From Bordetella ansorpii (GTDB lineage: Bacteria; Pseudomonadota; Gammaproteobacteria; Burkholderiales; Burkholderiaceae_B): DNA of 64,000 bases. The notes under the pieces are model-generated. The model saw only the letters and a program-made list of their open reading frames with translations, was not told the origin of the DNA and did not search any database. The DNA lies in contig NZ_FKBS01000014.1 in NCBI RefSeq assembly GCF_900078315.1, positions 494,802 to 558,801 of the forward strand. Direction: 5' to 3'. A program made the translations under genes and the position numbers. Positions 41,143 through 48,837 of this stretch are shown in pieces; position 1 is the first letter of the stretch; every line of letters starts with the position of its first letter.

Positions 41143-43257
41143 CTAGAACGAATACGCCGCCCCCACGCCTGCCGTCCAGGTGCGGCCCGGCGCGGGTTCG
41201 TAGTAGCGGCTGTTGCCTTCGTTGACGATGACCGAGCCCGCGTACTGGCGGTCGAACAGGTTGTCGACGCGGGCGTACGCATCGATGCGCCAGGCCGACA
41301 CGCGCCACGCATAGCCCGCGCTGGCCGAGGCCACCACGTAGCTGGGCGCGGCTTCGGTGTTGGCATCGTTGGCGTAGATCTTGCTCAGGTATCGGGCATC
41401 CACGCCCGCCTGCCAGCCCTCGTGGGGTTGCCACGCCAGGCCGGCGTAGAAGGCATGCCGCGCCGTCCCGGGAATGCGGTTGCCTGCCTGGATGACGTCG
41501 GACACCGAGTCGCGATAGCGCGCGTCCAGCCACGAATAGCCCAGTTGCACGCGCGCGTGCCGCGCGAAGTCGTAGCGCCATTCCAGTTCGGCGCCGTTGC
41601 GGCGCGTGCGGCCCGCGTTGCGGAAGGTGCTGCGGCCGCCTGTGTTCGAGGCGGGCACGATCTCGTCGTCGGTGTTGGTCTGGAATACGGCGGCGGTCAG
41701 CAGGCCGGCGGGCAGTTGCAGCTTGGCGCCCACTTCGACGTTGTTGCTGACGGACGGCGCCAGCCCGAAGTTCAGGCCCGGCTGGCTGTCGGGGCGATAG
41801 GACAGCTCGTTGAAGGTCGGCGTCTCGAAGCCGCGGCCATACGACACGTATATGCTGGCGTCCTGGGTGGGCGCGTAGCGCAGCGCCGTCACCGGCAGCA
41901 GTTTGCGGTAGCGCGCGCCGCCGCTGTCGTCACCGTTGCCGGTCTCGATGTAGCGGTCGTCGGAGTCGAAGCGCACGGTGCTGTAGCGCAGGCCCGCATC
42001 CAGCGTCCACTTCGGCTGGAACTGCCAGGAGGCCTGGGCATAGGGGTCCAGGTTGTAGACGTTGTTGGTCTCGTCGCGGCGCAGCGTGCCGCGCACACCC
42101 AGCTGCGTGGGGCTGGTGTAGTTGTTGTAGCCCTGGCGGCGCTCTTCCAGGGTGTCGTAGGACAGGCCGCCGATCAGCGTCAGCGGGCCGCCGGCCAGCG
42201 TGCGGCGGCCGGTCCAGCGCAGGTCGGCGCCGCCGTATTCGCGCTCCAGGTCGATCACGCCGCCGGCGTGGGTGGCGGGGCGCTGCACGGCCACCGGAAT
42301 CGACTGGTACTGCACGGTGTCGCGCTGGCCGTAGTACAGCATGGCGCGCAGCGAGTCGCCGCCGCCGATGTCCCGCTCATAGATCAGGCCACCCTGGGTC
42401 TGCCGCACCGTCTTGCGGGTATCGAAGGCCAGGGCCGGGTCGGCCACGCCGCGCGGGTCGCGCTCGAACTGTTCGCGGGTCAGCCCCAGCGGGTCCTGGG
42501 CGGACAGGTTCACGCTGTTCATCACCAGGGTCAGCCGGCTGTCTTCATCCAGTTGCAGGCCCAGCTTGGCGTTGCCCAGCGTCTTGCGCGCGGCGCTGTG
42601 GTCGCGGTAGCCATCGGTGGTCATGCGGTTGACGCTGACCACGTAGTCCAGCTCGCCGATGCCCGAGCCCGTGGCGCCGTTGGCGCTGGCGCCATAACGG
42701 ATCGTGCGGTCGCTGCCGGCCGAGAACGTGCCGGACACGCTGGGCGGCCGCGCGCCGTCCTGGGTGAACACCTGCAGCACGCCGCCCGACGAGTTGCCGT
42801 ACAACGCGGAATACGGGCCACGCAACACTTCCACGCGGTCGATCGAGGCGATGTCGATGTTCGACGTCTGGCCCTGGCCGTCCGGCATGGTGCCGGGGAT
42901 GCCGTCCACGTACAGCCGCACGCCGCGTACGCCGAAGGTCGAGCGCGCACCGAAGCCGCGGATCGAGATCTGCAGGTCCTGCGCGTAGTTCTGGCGGTTC
43001 TGGATCTGCAGGCCCGGCACGCCGGCCAGCCCCTCGGACAGGTTGATGCCCGGCTGGCGGGCGCGCAGCGTGCTGCCTTCGACGATGTCGACGGACGCGG
43101 GCGTGTCCATGACCGAGGCGCCGACCCGCGTGCCATTGACGATCACGGGCGCCAGCGTGGCAGTGGGCGTGTCCTGGGCAGCGGCGGACGCACTGGCCAG
43201 GGCCAGCGCGATCGCCAGGGAATGGGGAGGGAACCTGCGGGGCAGGGTGGGCCGCAT
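41143..43257 (-). CDS. TonB-dependent outer-membrane receptor without STN domain
   Basis: A 704-residue receptor. A signal peptide (A-I-A-L-A-L-A-S-A-S-A-A-A) is followed by the TonB box region (A-P-V-I-V-N-G-T-R), a plug with I-S-I-R-G-F-G-A-R-S-T-F and V-L-R-G-P-Y-S-A-L-Y-G-N-S-S-G-G, and a barrel ending in A-A-Y-S-F. Lacking the STN domain, it does not signal to a FecR protein. It is divergent from a tetR gene and may be under its control. The substrate is not readable; ferric complexes or other chelates are usual. Confidence 0.92.
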   Translation of the reverse strand: MRPTLPRRFPPHSLAIALALASASAAAQDTPTATLAPVIVNGTRVGASVMDTPASVDIVEGSTLRARQPGINLSEGLAGVPGLQIQNRQNYAQDLQISIRGFGARSTFGVRGVRLYVDGIPGTMPDGQGQTSNIDIASIDRVEVLRGPYSALYGNSSGGVLQVFTQDGARPPSVSGTFSAGSDRTIRYGASANGATGSGIGELDYVVSVNRMTTDGYRDHSAARKTLGNAKLGLQLDEDSRLTLVMNSVNLSAQDPLGLTREQFERDPRGVADPALAFDTRKTVRQTQGGLIYERDIGGGDSLRAMLYYGQRDTVQYQSIPVAVQRPATHAGGVIDLEREYGGADLRWTGRRTLAGGPLTLIGGLSYDTLEERRQGYNNYTSPTQLGVRGTLRRDETNNVYNLDPYAQASWQFQPKWTLDAGLRYSTVRFDSDDRYIETGNGDDSGGARYRKLLPVTALRYAPTQDASIYVSYGRGFETPTFNELSYRPDSQPGLNFGLAPSVSNNVEVGAKLQLPAGLLTAAVFQTNTDDEIVPASNTGGRSTFRNAGRTRRNGAELEWRYDFARHARVQLGYSWLDARYRDSVSDVIQAGNRIPGTARHAFYAGLAWQPHEGWQAGVDARYLSKIYANDANTEAAPSYVVASASAGYAWRVSAWRIDAYARVDNLFDRQYAGSVIVNEGNSRYYEPAPGRTWTAGVGAAYSF

Positions 43258-43403
43258 GCGAAAACCTGTGGAGTGAAAGACGGGGAGCGGCGCGAGGCGG
43301 GCGGATCTCGCGCGTGGGCACCTTGCTGGCGCCGGATGCGCGCAGGATAGCAGCCCCGCCGCGGTGGGACCGCAGCGTCCACCCCGGCTATCCGGGCATT
43401 TTC

Positions 43404-43432
43404 TTGACTTCCAACCTATCAGTAGATAGTAT
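43404..43432 (+). promoter_or_regulatory. Promoter of tetR1 with operator in the spacer
   Basis: TTGACT (43404-43409) and TAGTAT (43427-43432) at the ideal 17-bp spacing form a sigma-70-type promoter. The palindrome described at 43416 occupies the spacer and the -10 region, the classic layout for repression. The implied transcript start near 43439 lies downstream of ATG 43431, so translation should begin at 43461. Confidence 0.7.
43416..43429. promoter_or_regulatory. TetR operator candidate, copy 1
   Basis: CTATCAGTAGATAG, a 14-bp sequence with perfect CTATC/GATAG arms around a 4-bp centre. The identical 14-mer recurs at 45212 and 45627, in both cases in promoters of the DUF4148 genes. Repetition before a tetR gene and two nearby genes makes it a convincing operator of one or both TetR proteins. 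Confidence 0.8.
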
Positions 43433-43460
43433 GAAATTTCGCCTGCAAGACCCTGCCGCC

Positions 43461-44069
43461 ATGTCCGACATTTCCCCCGCCACCCCTGTTGCCAAATCCT
43501 CCGGCGCGTCGGGCAACACCCGCGAACAGCTCATCGCGCATGCGCAGACGCTGATCCGCGAGCGCGGCTACAACGGCTTCAGCTACCGCGACCTGGCCGA
43601 GCACGTCGGCGTGAAGACGGCCAGCATCCACTATCACTTTCCCCAGAAAGAAGACCTGTTGCTGGCGGCGGTCGACGACTACACCGGCCGCGCTCTGCAG
43701 GCCGTGCGCACCGTCGACGAGTCTCTGCCGGCCCGGCAACGCCTGGATCAGTACGCCCGCCTGTTCACCCGCACGGCCGGCGACCAGGTCTGTATGTGCG
43801 GCATGCTGACGGCCGACTTCAACTCGGTGCCCGATTCGGTGCGCACCGTCTTGCAGACGTTCTACCGCCTGCACGAGACCTGGCTGGCCAAGGTGTTCGC
43901 CGAAGGCGCGCGGGACGGCACGCTGAAGTCGTCGGGGGATCCGCACGCCGACGCGCGCGCGCTGTTCGCCGCCTTGCAAGGCGCATTGCTGGCATCGCGC
44001 CTGTTCCAGGCGCCGGACCGTGTGCAGGACGTGTTCGCCTCGGTGCAGCGCGAGCCTCAGCCGGCCTGA
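43461..44069 (+). CDS. TetR-family transcriptional regulator 1
   Basis: A 202-residue TetR repressor. The helix-turn-helix lies at about residues 20-65 (R-G-Y-N-G-F-S-Y-R-D-L-A-E-H-V-G-V, K-T-A-S-I-H-Y-H-F-P-Q-K). The remainder is the helical ligand and dimerisation domain (C-M-C-G-M-L-T-A-D-F near residue 110). The ATG at 43461 is chosen because the promoter places the transcript start near 43439. It is paralogous to the regulator at 44129, with almost identical DNA-binding helices. Its own promoter carries the shared palindrome, which suggests autorepression. The inducer is unknown. Confidence 0.85.
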   Translation: MSDISPATPVAKSSGASGNTREQLIAHAQTLIRERGYNGFSYRDLAEHVGVKTASIHYHFPQKEDLLLAAVDDYTGRALQAVRTVDESLPARQRLDQYARLFTRTAGDQVCMCGMLTADFNSVPDSVRTVLQTFYRLHETWLAKVFAEGARDGTLKSSGDPHADARALFAALQGALLASRLFQAPDRVQDVFASVQREPQPA

Positions 44070-44128
44070 CGCCCCGGTGCCCATTGCGGGCGCCCAGGGC
44101 TCGACCGCTTTCCTTCTTCAGGTTTCTC

Positions 44129-44695
44129 TCAAGCCGCGGCGACCGCCAGGACCGGCAGGACGTCGCGCAGCCGTTCGCTGTCGCCGAACAGGCGCGAGGC
44201 GCAGAGGCTGCCCTGCAGCGCGGCGAAGACGGCGCGGGCGCCCGCCCGGGGATCGACCTGTTCGGGCAGCGAGCCATCGCGCGCACCTTCGGCCAGCACG
44301 CCGGCCAGCCAGTCTTCGTTGGCGCGGTAGAACGCCTGCAGGGCCGGGCGCACGGGGGCAGGCAGCGAAGCCAGGTCGGCCGCCAGGGCGCCGCCCAGGC
44401 AGACGCGGGCGGTGCCGCCGAATGATCTGGTGTGCAGGGCCAGGTACTGCTGCAGCTTCCCGGCGGCCGGCAGGTCCGGCGCGATCGTCCGTATGGCGGT
44501 GCGCCAGTGCGCATGGTAGGCCTCTACGGCGGCGAGCAGCAGGTCTTCCTTCTGGGGGAAGTGATAGTGGATGCTTGCGGTCTTGATGCCCACCAGCGCA
44601 GCGAGGTCGCGGTAACTGAAGCCGTTGTAGCCGCGCTCCTGGATCAGGCGCTGGGCGTGGGCGACAAGCTGATTGCGGGTGGTTTCGGTATCCAT
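44129..44695 (-). CDS. TetR-family transcriptional regulator 2
   Basis: A 188-residue TetR protein whose recognition region (R-G-Y-N-G-F-S-Y-R-D-L-A, K-T-A-S-I-H-Y-H-F-P-Q-K-E-D-L-L-L-A-A-V) is nearly the same as that of TetR1, while the ligand domain has diverged. The two probably bind the same operator but answer to different signals. It is transcribed towards tetR1, and the two genes converge with a 59-bp gap. No copy of the palindrome is found in its own upstream 166 bp. Confidence 0.85.
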   Translation of the reverse strand: MDTETTRNQLVAHAQRLIQERGYNGFSYRDLAALVGIKTASIHYHFPQKEDLLLAAVEAYHAHWRTAIRTIAPDLPAAGKLQQYLALHTRSFGGTARVCLGGALAADLASLPAPVRPALQAFYRANEDWLAGVLAEGARDGSLPEQVDPRAGARAVFAALQGSLCASRLFGDSERLRDVLPVLAVAAA

Positions 44696-44861
44696 GATGC
44701 AGCTCCGGATGAAATCTAGGGTCGTGCGGCTCCTGTGGGGGCGGCGGGAAAGGGGCAGCGGAACGGACGCCCAGTGCTAGCCTCGCTGGCCGCCCCAGGC
44801 CAGCGGAGGCGGGGCGTGCCTGAGGCGGGAGACCGGGCGTCCTGTGCGCGTTGGCGGACCA

Positions 44862-45173
44862 TCAGTTGGCCTGGTAGTCCAGTTCACCGAAGCTGGTCTG
44901 GCCGGCGTCGCGGGCCTGGGCCAGTTCCTGGCGAACCTGGGCGCGGGTCAGCGTGGCGGTGTCGACAGCCTGGAAAGGCAGGTCGGCCTCCTGTTGCACG
45001 ATCAGGCCATTGGCCTTGGCATCGGCCAGTTCGGCCAGCACCTGGGCGCGGGTCTTGCCTGGTTCTTGCTGTCCGTACACGCCCTGGAAAGGAGTGTTGT
45101 TGGGTTCGACGTTGCCGGCGGCATAGGCATTGACGCCGAGCATCATCAGCAGGGTGGCGGCGAAGATCTTCAT
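44862..45173 (-). CDS. DUF4148-type small secreted protein 1
   Basis: A 103-residue protein with a signal peptide (I-F-A-A-T-L-L-M-M-L-G-V-N-A-Y-A), giving a mature periplasmic or outer-membrane-associated product of about 85 residues. It contains T-R-A-Q-V-L-A-E-L-A-D-A-K and T-R-A-Q-V-R-Q-E-L-A-Q-A-R, the repeated DUF4148 motif. It shares N-V-E-P-N-N-T-P-F-Q-G-V-Y-G-Q-Q with the next gene. Function is unknown. The palindrome lies 39-52 bp upstream of the start. Confidence 0.82.
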   Translation of the reverse strand: MKIFAATLLMMLGVNAYAAGNVEPNNTPFQGVYGQQEPGKTRAQVLAELADAKANGLIVQQEADLPFQAVDTATLTRAQVRQELAQARDAGQTSFGELDYQAN

Positions 45174-45211
45174 GGTGAGTTCCTTGAGTGTGGCTATTCG
45201 AAAAAGTTATC

Positions 45212-45225
45212 TATCAGTAGATAGG
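45212..45225. promoter_or_regulatory. TetR operator candidate, copy 2
   Basis: An exact copy of CTATCAGTAGATAG, 39-52 bp upstream of the DUF4148 gene 1 start. On the gene's strand it overlaps a TAGATA that can serve as the -10 element. The flanks (TATCTATC...GATAGG) also match copy 3. Confidence 0.8.
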
Positions 45226-45253
45226 TTCGGGTCGAAATTTTTGAGGCAGAGAA

Positions 45254-45580
45254 TCAGGCGCCGTCCGGGTACCAGGCTTCGGCGCGGTCGTCACGAGCGC
45301 GGATGGGTGCGGCCTGCATAGGTGCGGCCTGGACTTGCGCGCGGTCCGGCGTGGCGTCGGCGCCGGTGTAGGGGGGCTGGCCGGCTTCGCCGAAGGTCAG
45401 CAGACCCTGAGCGCGGGCATCGGCCAGTTCGGCCTGCACCTGGGCGCGGGTCTTGCCGGCGGGGTCCTGCTGGCCATAGACGCCCTGGAAGGGGGTGTTG
45501 TTGGGTTCGACGTTGCCGGCGTAGGCGCTGGCGCCCATCAGGCTGGCGGCGAGGATCAGGGTCGAGGCGATGGTCTTCAT
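45254..45580 (-). CDS. DUF4148-type small secreted protein 2
   Basis: A 108-residue paralogue of the preceding gene. A signal peptide (L-I-L-A-A-S-L-M-G-A-S-A-Y-A) is followed by the same N-V-E-P-N-N-T-P-F-Q-G-V-Y-G-Q-Q stretch and one full T-R-A-Q-V-Q-A-E-L-A-D-A-R motif. The second half is less conserved, and its tail (Q-A-A-P-M-Q-A-A-P-I) is low in complexity. The palindrome lies 47-60 bp upstream. Function is unknown. Confidence 0.8.
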   Translation of the reverse strand: MKTIASTLILAASLMGASAYAGNVEPNNTPFQGVYGQQDPAGKTRAQVQAELADARAQGLLTFGEAGQPPYTGADATPDRAQVQAAPMQAAPIRARDDRAEAWYPDGA

Positions 45581-45626
45581 GATGGATTCCTTTGAGAAAT
45601 CAGGGGTCGATGCTGCGAGAGTTTAT

Positions 45627-45640
45627 CTATCAGTAGATAG
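45627..45640. promoter_or_regulatory. TetR operator candidate, copy 3
   Basis: A third exact copy of CTATCAGTAGATAG, 47-60 bp upstream of the DUF4148 gene 2 start. On the gene's strand TTTACC and TAGATA at 18-bp spacing make a plausible promoter, with the palindrome covering the -10 element. Confidence 0.8.
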
Positions 45641-45723
45641 GTGAACGGGTAAATAAAAAAGCCGGTCTGGCTGGCTGTCTGGGCGTTGCGTCTTGGTGAT
45701 GCGCCGTCCATGGATCAAATACT

Positions 45724-45741
45724 ACCTACTCATAGATAGGT
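45724..45741. promoter_or_regulatory. Degenerate TetR operator candidate, copy 4
   Basis: ACCTACTCATAGATAGGT matches the extended copies at 13 of 18 positions. It keeps one half-site (TAGATAGGT) intact and has TACCTA/TAGGTA outer arms. It lies about 170 bp upstream of the arginase start. It could extend the regulon to arginase, or be a decayed site. Confidence 0.45.
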
Positions 45742-45908
45742 AAGCAAGCGGAATTTTCGGGTTTACCCTGGATTGGCACCACAAAAATTGCAAGCAAAGG
45801 TTTCGTCGACCTGATTTCCGGGGCATATCCGGGAATAGACTGACGCAGCAAGGCTCTAATCCTTCGGGCGCCGCCAGGCGCCGCAGCACGCTTTCCCAGG
45901 AGGCCCAT

Positions 45909-46841
45909 GTGAATTTTCCGACCGACCTGACCGCACGGCTGATCGGCGTGCCCACCGATATCGGCGCGGGTGTGCGAGGTGCTTCCATGGGGCCGGAGGC
46001 GCTGCGGGTGGCCGGTATCGTGGCCATGCTCGAGCGGCGAGGGGTGCGCACCGAGGATGTGGGCAACCTGCAAGGGCCCACGAACCCCTGGCGGCCGCCC
46101 GTGGGCGGCTATCGGCACCTGGACGAGGTGGTGGCCTGGAACACGCTGGTGCGCGACGCCGTGGGGCAGGCCCTGTCCGACGGCTGCCTGCCGGTGATGC
46201 TCGGCGGCGACCACAGCCTGGGCATCGGCTCGGTCAGCGCGGTGGCCCGCCATTGCCGGCAGACCGGCCGCAAGTTGCGCGTGCTGTGGCTGGATGCCCA
46301 CGCCGACTTCAATACCCACCTGCTGACGCCTACGGGCAATCTGCACGGCATGCCGGTGGCCTGCCTGTGCGGCAATGGCCCGGCGGCCCTGACGGGCCTG
46401 GCAGGACGCCATCCGGCGATCCAGCCCGCCTGGGTCCGGCAGATCGGTATCCGCAGCGTGGACGAGGGCGAACGCACTTTGGTGCACCAGGCCGGGCTGG
46501 AGGTCTACGACATGCGCTACCTGGACGAAGTGGGTATGCGCGCAGTGATGCAGGCGGCTTTGGCGGGGCTCGATGTCGAAACCCATCTTCACGTCAGCTT
46601 CGATGTCGACTTCCTGGATCCGGAAATCGCGCCGGGCGTGGGCACTACAGTTGCTGGCGGCCCTACTTACCGCGAAGCGCAGCTTTGCATGGAGATGATC
46701 GCCGACACCGGACTGATGCGTTCGCTGGATATCGTCGAATTGAATCCCGCCCTCGACGTGCGCAATAAAACGGCGTCGGTGGCGGTGGAATTGGTGGAGA
46801 GTCTGTTCGGGAAATCCACCCTGGTGAGGGCGCCGAAATAG
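45909..46841 (+). CDS. rocF: Arginase
   Basis: A 310-residue manganese ureohydrolase that splits arginine into ornithine and urea. Metal ligands are seen in G-G-D-H at residues 99-102, D-A-H-A-D at 129-133 and F-D-V-D-F-L-D at 231-237. The N-terminal G-V-P-T-D-I-G-A-G-V-R-G-A-S-M-G-P and the C-terminal V-E-L-N-P-A-L-D-V-R-N-K-T-A point to arginase rather than agmatinase. The GTG start has AGGAGG 5 bp upstream. It stands alone, with no ornithine transporter or other arginine genes nearby. Confidence 0.88.
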   Translation: MNFPTDLTARLIGVPTDIGAGVRGASMGPEALRVAGIVAMLERRGVRTEDVGNLQGPTNPWRPPVGGYRHLDEVVAWNTLVRDAVGQALSDGCLPVMLGGDHSLGIGSVSAVARHCRQTGRKLRVLWLDAHADFNTHLLTPTGNLHGMPVACLCGNGPAALTGLAGRHPAIQPAWVRQIGIRSVDEGERTLVHQAGLEVYDMRYLDEVGMRAVMQAALAGLDVETHLHVSFDVDFLDPEIAPGVGTTVAGGPTYREAQLCMEMIADTGLMRSLDIVELNPALDVRNKTASVAVELVESLFGKSTLVRAPK

Positions 46842-47092
46842 CCGGGACAGCCCGTGCGGAGATTCCGTTCGGATCCCGGAAAAACGCGAAAATGCTTATA
46901 CCAGATTAATGTGACAATAATGCTGGTTTAAATAAAAAGAAACGTTTGATTTTTTGGTGGGGTGTTATCGAAACGTAAGAAGCGACAGGACATGTTAGAT
47001 GTCATTGGTGCCCTCAAAGTGCGTGCATAGAATTCGCACGTCTGACGGGGTCGCCAGCGGGCGGGCCCGGTTCTTTTACCGTTGCGCGCCTG

Positions 47093-48199
47093 ATGACGAA
47101 CATGGAATTCGCCGAATTGCTGAAGACGCTGGAGCCGAACCTGCCCTGCGGAGAGGATCTCGAGTACGACCCCGAGTTCCTTCAACTGCAGCAGGCGACG
47201 GTGGGCAAGAGCGAGCAGCAGTTCGGCGCGACGATTATCCCCGCCCAGCCGCCCGACTGGCGCAATGTCGAAAAACTGGCCCTGGCGCTGCTGGAGCGCA
47301 CGCGCGACTTGCGCGTGATCGCCTTCCTGACGCAGGCTTGGGCCGAGACGCGTGGCGTGCCTGGCTACGCCGAAGGCGTGGCCCTGGCCGCCAGCACGCT
47401 GGAACACTACTGGGAAGACGTGCATCCCCGCCTGGACGTGTATGGCGAGGAAGATCCCATGCCGCGCATGAATGCGCTGGCTTCGCTGGGTGACCCGCTG
47501 GGCTGCGCCCGCAGCGCGCGTTCCGCCGTCCTGCTGGACGACGTGCACGGCAAGCTGTCGATGCGCGACGCCGAATCGCTGCTGGAAGGCAGCAAGACCG
47601 ATACCGATTATCCCGGCGGCCGTCCGCGGCTGACCGAAAGCCTGCGCCAGGCCTGGCTGGGCCCCGAGCCTGCGGTCCTGGCCGTCAGCGACGCCGCTGC
47701 CGCGTTACGCCGTATCCAGGAACATACGACGAGCCGCCTGGGCGGTTCCTGGAGTCCCGATTTCGCGGGCGTGCTGCGCAGCCTGGACACCATCCGCCGC
47801 GTCTGGAGCGACATGGACTCCGGCACGGGCGTGGCGCCCGAAACGCCGCCCGAGGCCTTCGGGGCCGAGCCGACTGGCGCCGGCGCGGTGGCCGCGCCGG
47901 CCGCCACGGCGGCCACCGCGCCGGTCGAACAGCGTGCCACCATCGTGCACAACGTCGTGCGGTGGCAGGAAGCCCAGATCACCAGCCGCGAGGAAGCCGC
48001 GGCCATGCTGGCCAAGGTCTGCGCCTATTTCGAGGCGCACGAACCCAGCCATCCGGCGCCGGTGTTGATCCGGCGGGTGCAGCAGCTCATTCCCCTCGGT
48101 TTCCACGAGATTCTGCGCAACCTGGCGCCGCAGGGTCTCGAACAGTTCGAAGCCTGGATCCCGCGCGACGCGGAAAACCGCACGACTACCGGTTCGTAA
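47093..48199 (+). CDS. tssA: T6SS cap protein TssA
   Basis: A 368-residue TssA/ImpA protein. The N-terminal ImpA domain has P-C-G-E-D-L-E-Y-D-P-E-F near residue 18, Q-P-P-D-W-R-N-V and H-Y-W-E-D-V-H-P-R-L near residue 103. The C-terminal part is a helical domain with R-E-E-A-A-A-M-L-A-K-V and P-L-G-F-H-E-I-L-R-N-L. In the family it primes baseplate-tail assembly. ATG 47093 is used; 47102 is an alternative. The 251-bp upstream gap is AT-rich and probably holds the T6SS promoter, but no clear -35/-10 pair or sigma-54 site could be recognised. Confidence 0.92.
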   Translation: MTNMEFAELLKTLEPNLPCGEDLEYDPEFLQLQQATVGKSEQQFGATIIPAQPPDWRNVEKLALALLERTRDLRVIAFLTQAWAETRGVPGYAEGVALAASTLEHYWEDVHPRLDVYGEEDPMPRMNALASLGDPLGCARSARSAVLLDDVHGKLSMRDAESLLEGSKTDTDYPGGRPRLTESLRQAWLGPEPAVLAVSDAAAALRRIQEHTTSRLGGSWSPDFAGVLRSLDTIRRVWSDMDSGTGVAPETPPEAFGAEPTGAGAVAAPAATAATAPVEQRATIVHNVVRWQEAQITSREEAAAMLAKVCAYFEAHEPSHPAPVLIRRVQQLIPLGFHEILRNLAPQGLEQFEAWIPRDAENRTTTGS

Positions 48200-48238
48200 G
48201 CGTCCCGGCAAAAAACACTTCTTCGGGAGATCTCAAAG

Positions 48239-48814
48239 ATGGCAAATACAACTACCAGTCTGAAAGGCAGCGGACAGAAATTCATCGCCAGAAACCGTGC
48301 GCCGCGCGTACAGATCGAATACGACGTGGAAATCTACGGCGCCGAACGCAAGATCCAGCTGCCGTTCGTGATGGGCGTGCTGGCCGATCTGGCGGGCAAG
48401 TCCGATACGCCGCAGCCCGAGGTGGGCGAGCGCAAGTTCCTGGACATCGACATCGACAACTTCGACGAGCGCATGAAGTCGGTGCGTCCGCGCGCCGCCT
48501 TCCAGGTCGAGAACTCGCTGACGGGCGATGGCCGCCTGAACGTCGACATCACCTTCGAAAGCCTGGACGACTTCTCGCCCGCCAATGTGGCGCGCAAGGT
48601 CGGCCCGCTGGATGAGCTGCTGCAGGCACGCACCCAGCTGGCCAACCTGCTGACCTACATGGATGGCAAGAACGGCGCCGAGGAACTGATCGGCAAGGTC
48701 TTGAAGAATCCCGCCCTGCTGAACTCGCTGGCCGCCTTGCCGAATGCGGCCACGCCCGCCGCTGAGCACGCCGCCGAATCCGGCGAAGCCACCGCGTCCA
48801 AGGACGCCAACTGA
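48239..48814 (+). CDS. tssB: T6SS sheath small subunit TssB
   Basis: A 191-residue VipA/TssB protein with the usual R-A-P-R-V-Q-I-E-Y-D-V-E, L-P-F-V-M-G-V-L-A-D-L-A-G and F-L-D-I-D-I-D-N-F-D-E-R-M marks. With TssC it forms the contractile sheath around the Hcp tube. The C-terminal 30 residues are rich in Ala and Glu. GGGAG lies ahead of the ATG, and tssC follows 23 bp later. Confidence 0.96.
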   Translation: MANTTTSLKGSGQKFIARNRAPRVQIEYDVEIYGAERKIQLPFVMGVLADLAGKSDTPQPEVGERKFLDIDIDNFDERMKSVRPRAAFQVENSLTGDGRLNVDITFESLDDFSPANVARKVGPLDELLQARTQLANLLTYMDGKNGAEELIGKVLKNPALLNSLAALPNAATPAAEHAAESGEATASKDAN

Positions 48815-48837
48815 ATCCGACGGATACGGAGAACGCC

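Larger units (their letters stand above)
45581..45908. other. 328-bp non-coding stretch with two operator-like sites
   Basis: This gap separates the DUF4148 gene 2 start from the divergent arginase gene. I see no gene in it. It holds the third exact palindrome (45627), a degenerate relative (45724) and an AT-rich tract around 45650. Two promoters facing opposite ways are expected here. Confidence 0.7.

Noticed and set aside
43314-43460. Earlier in-frame starts for tetR1 (43314 and 43431)
   Set aside because: The well-spaced TTGACT/TAGTAT promoter puts the transcript start at about 43439, so both starts would be upstream of the RNA.
46842-46879. Terminator after arginase formed by CCGGGA/TCCCGG
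   Set aside because: The loop is 26 nt, the inner pairing is weak and an A-tract rather than a T-tract follows on the plus strand.
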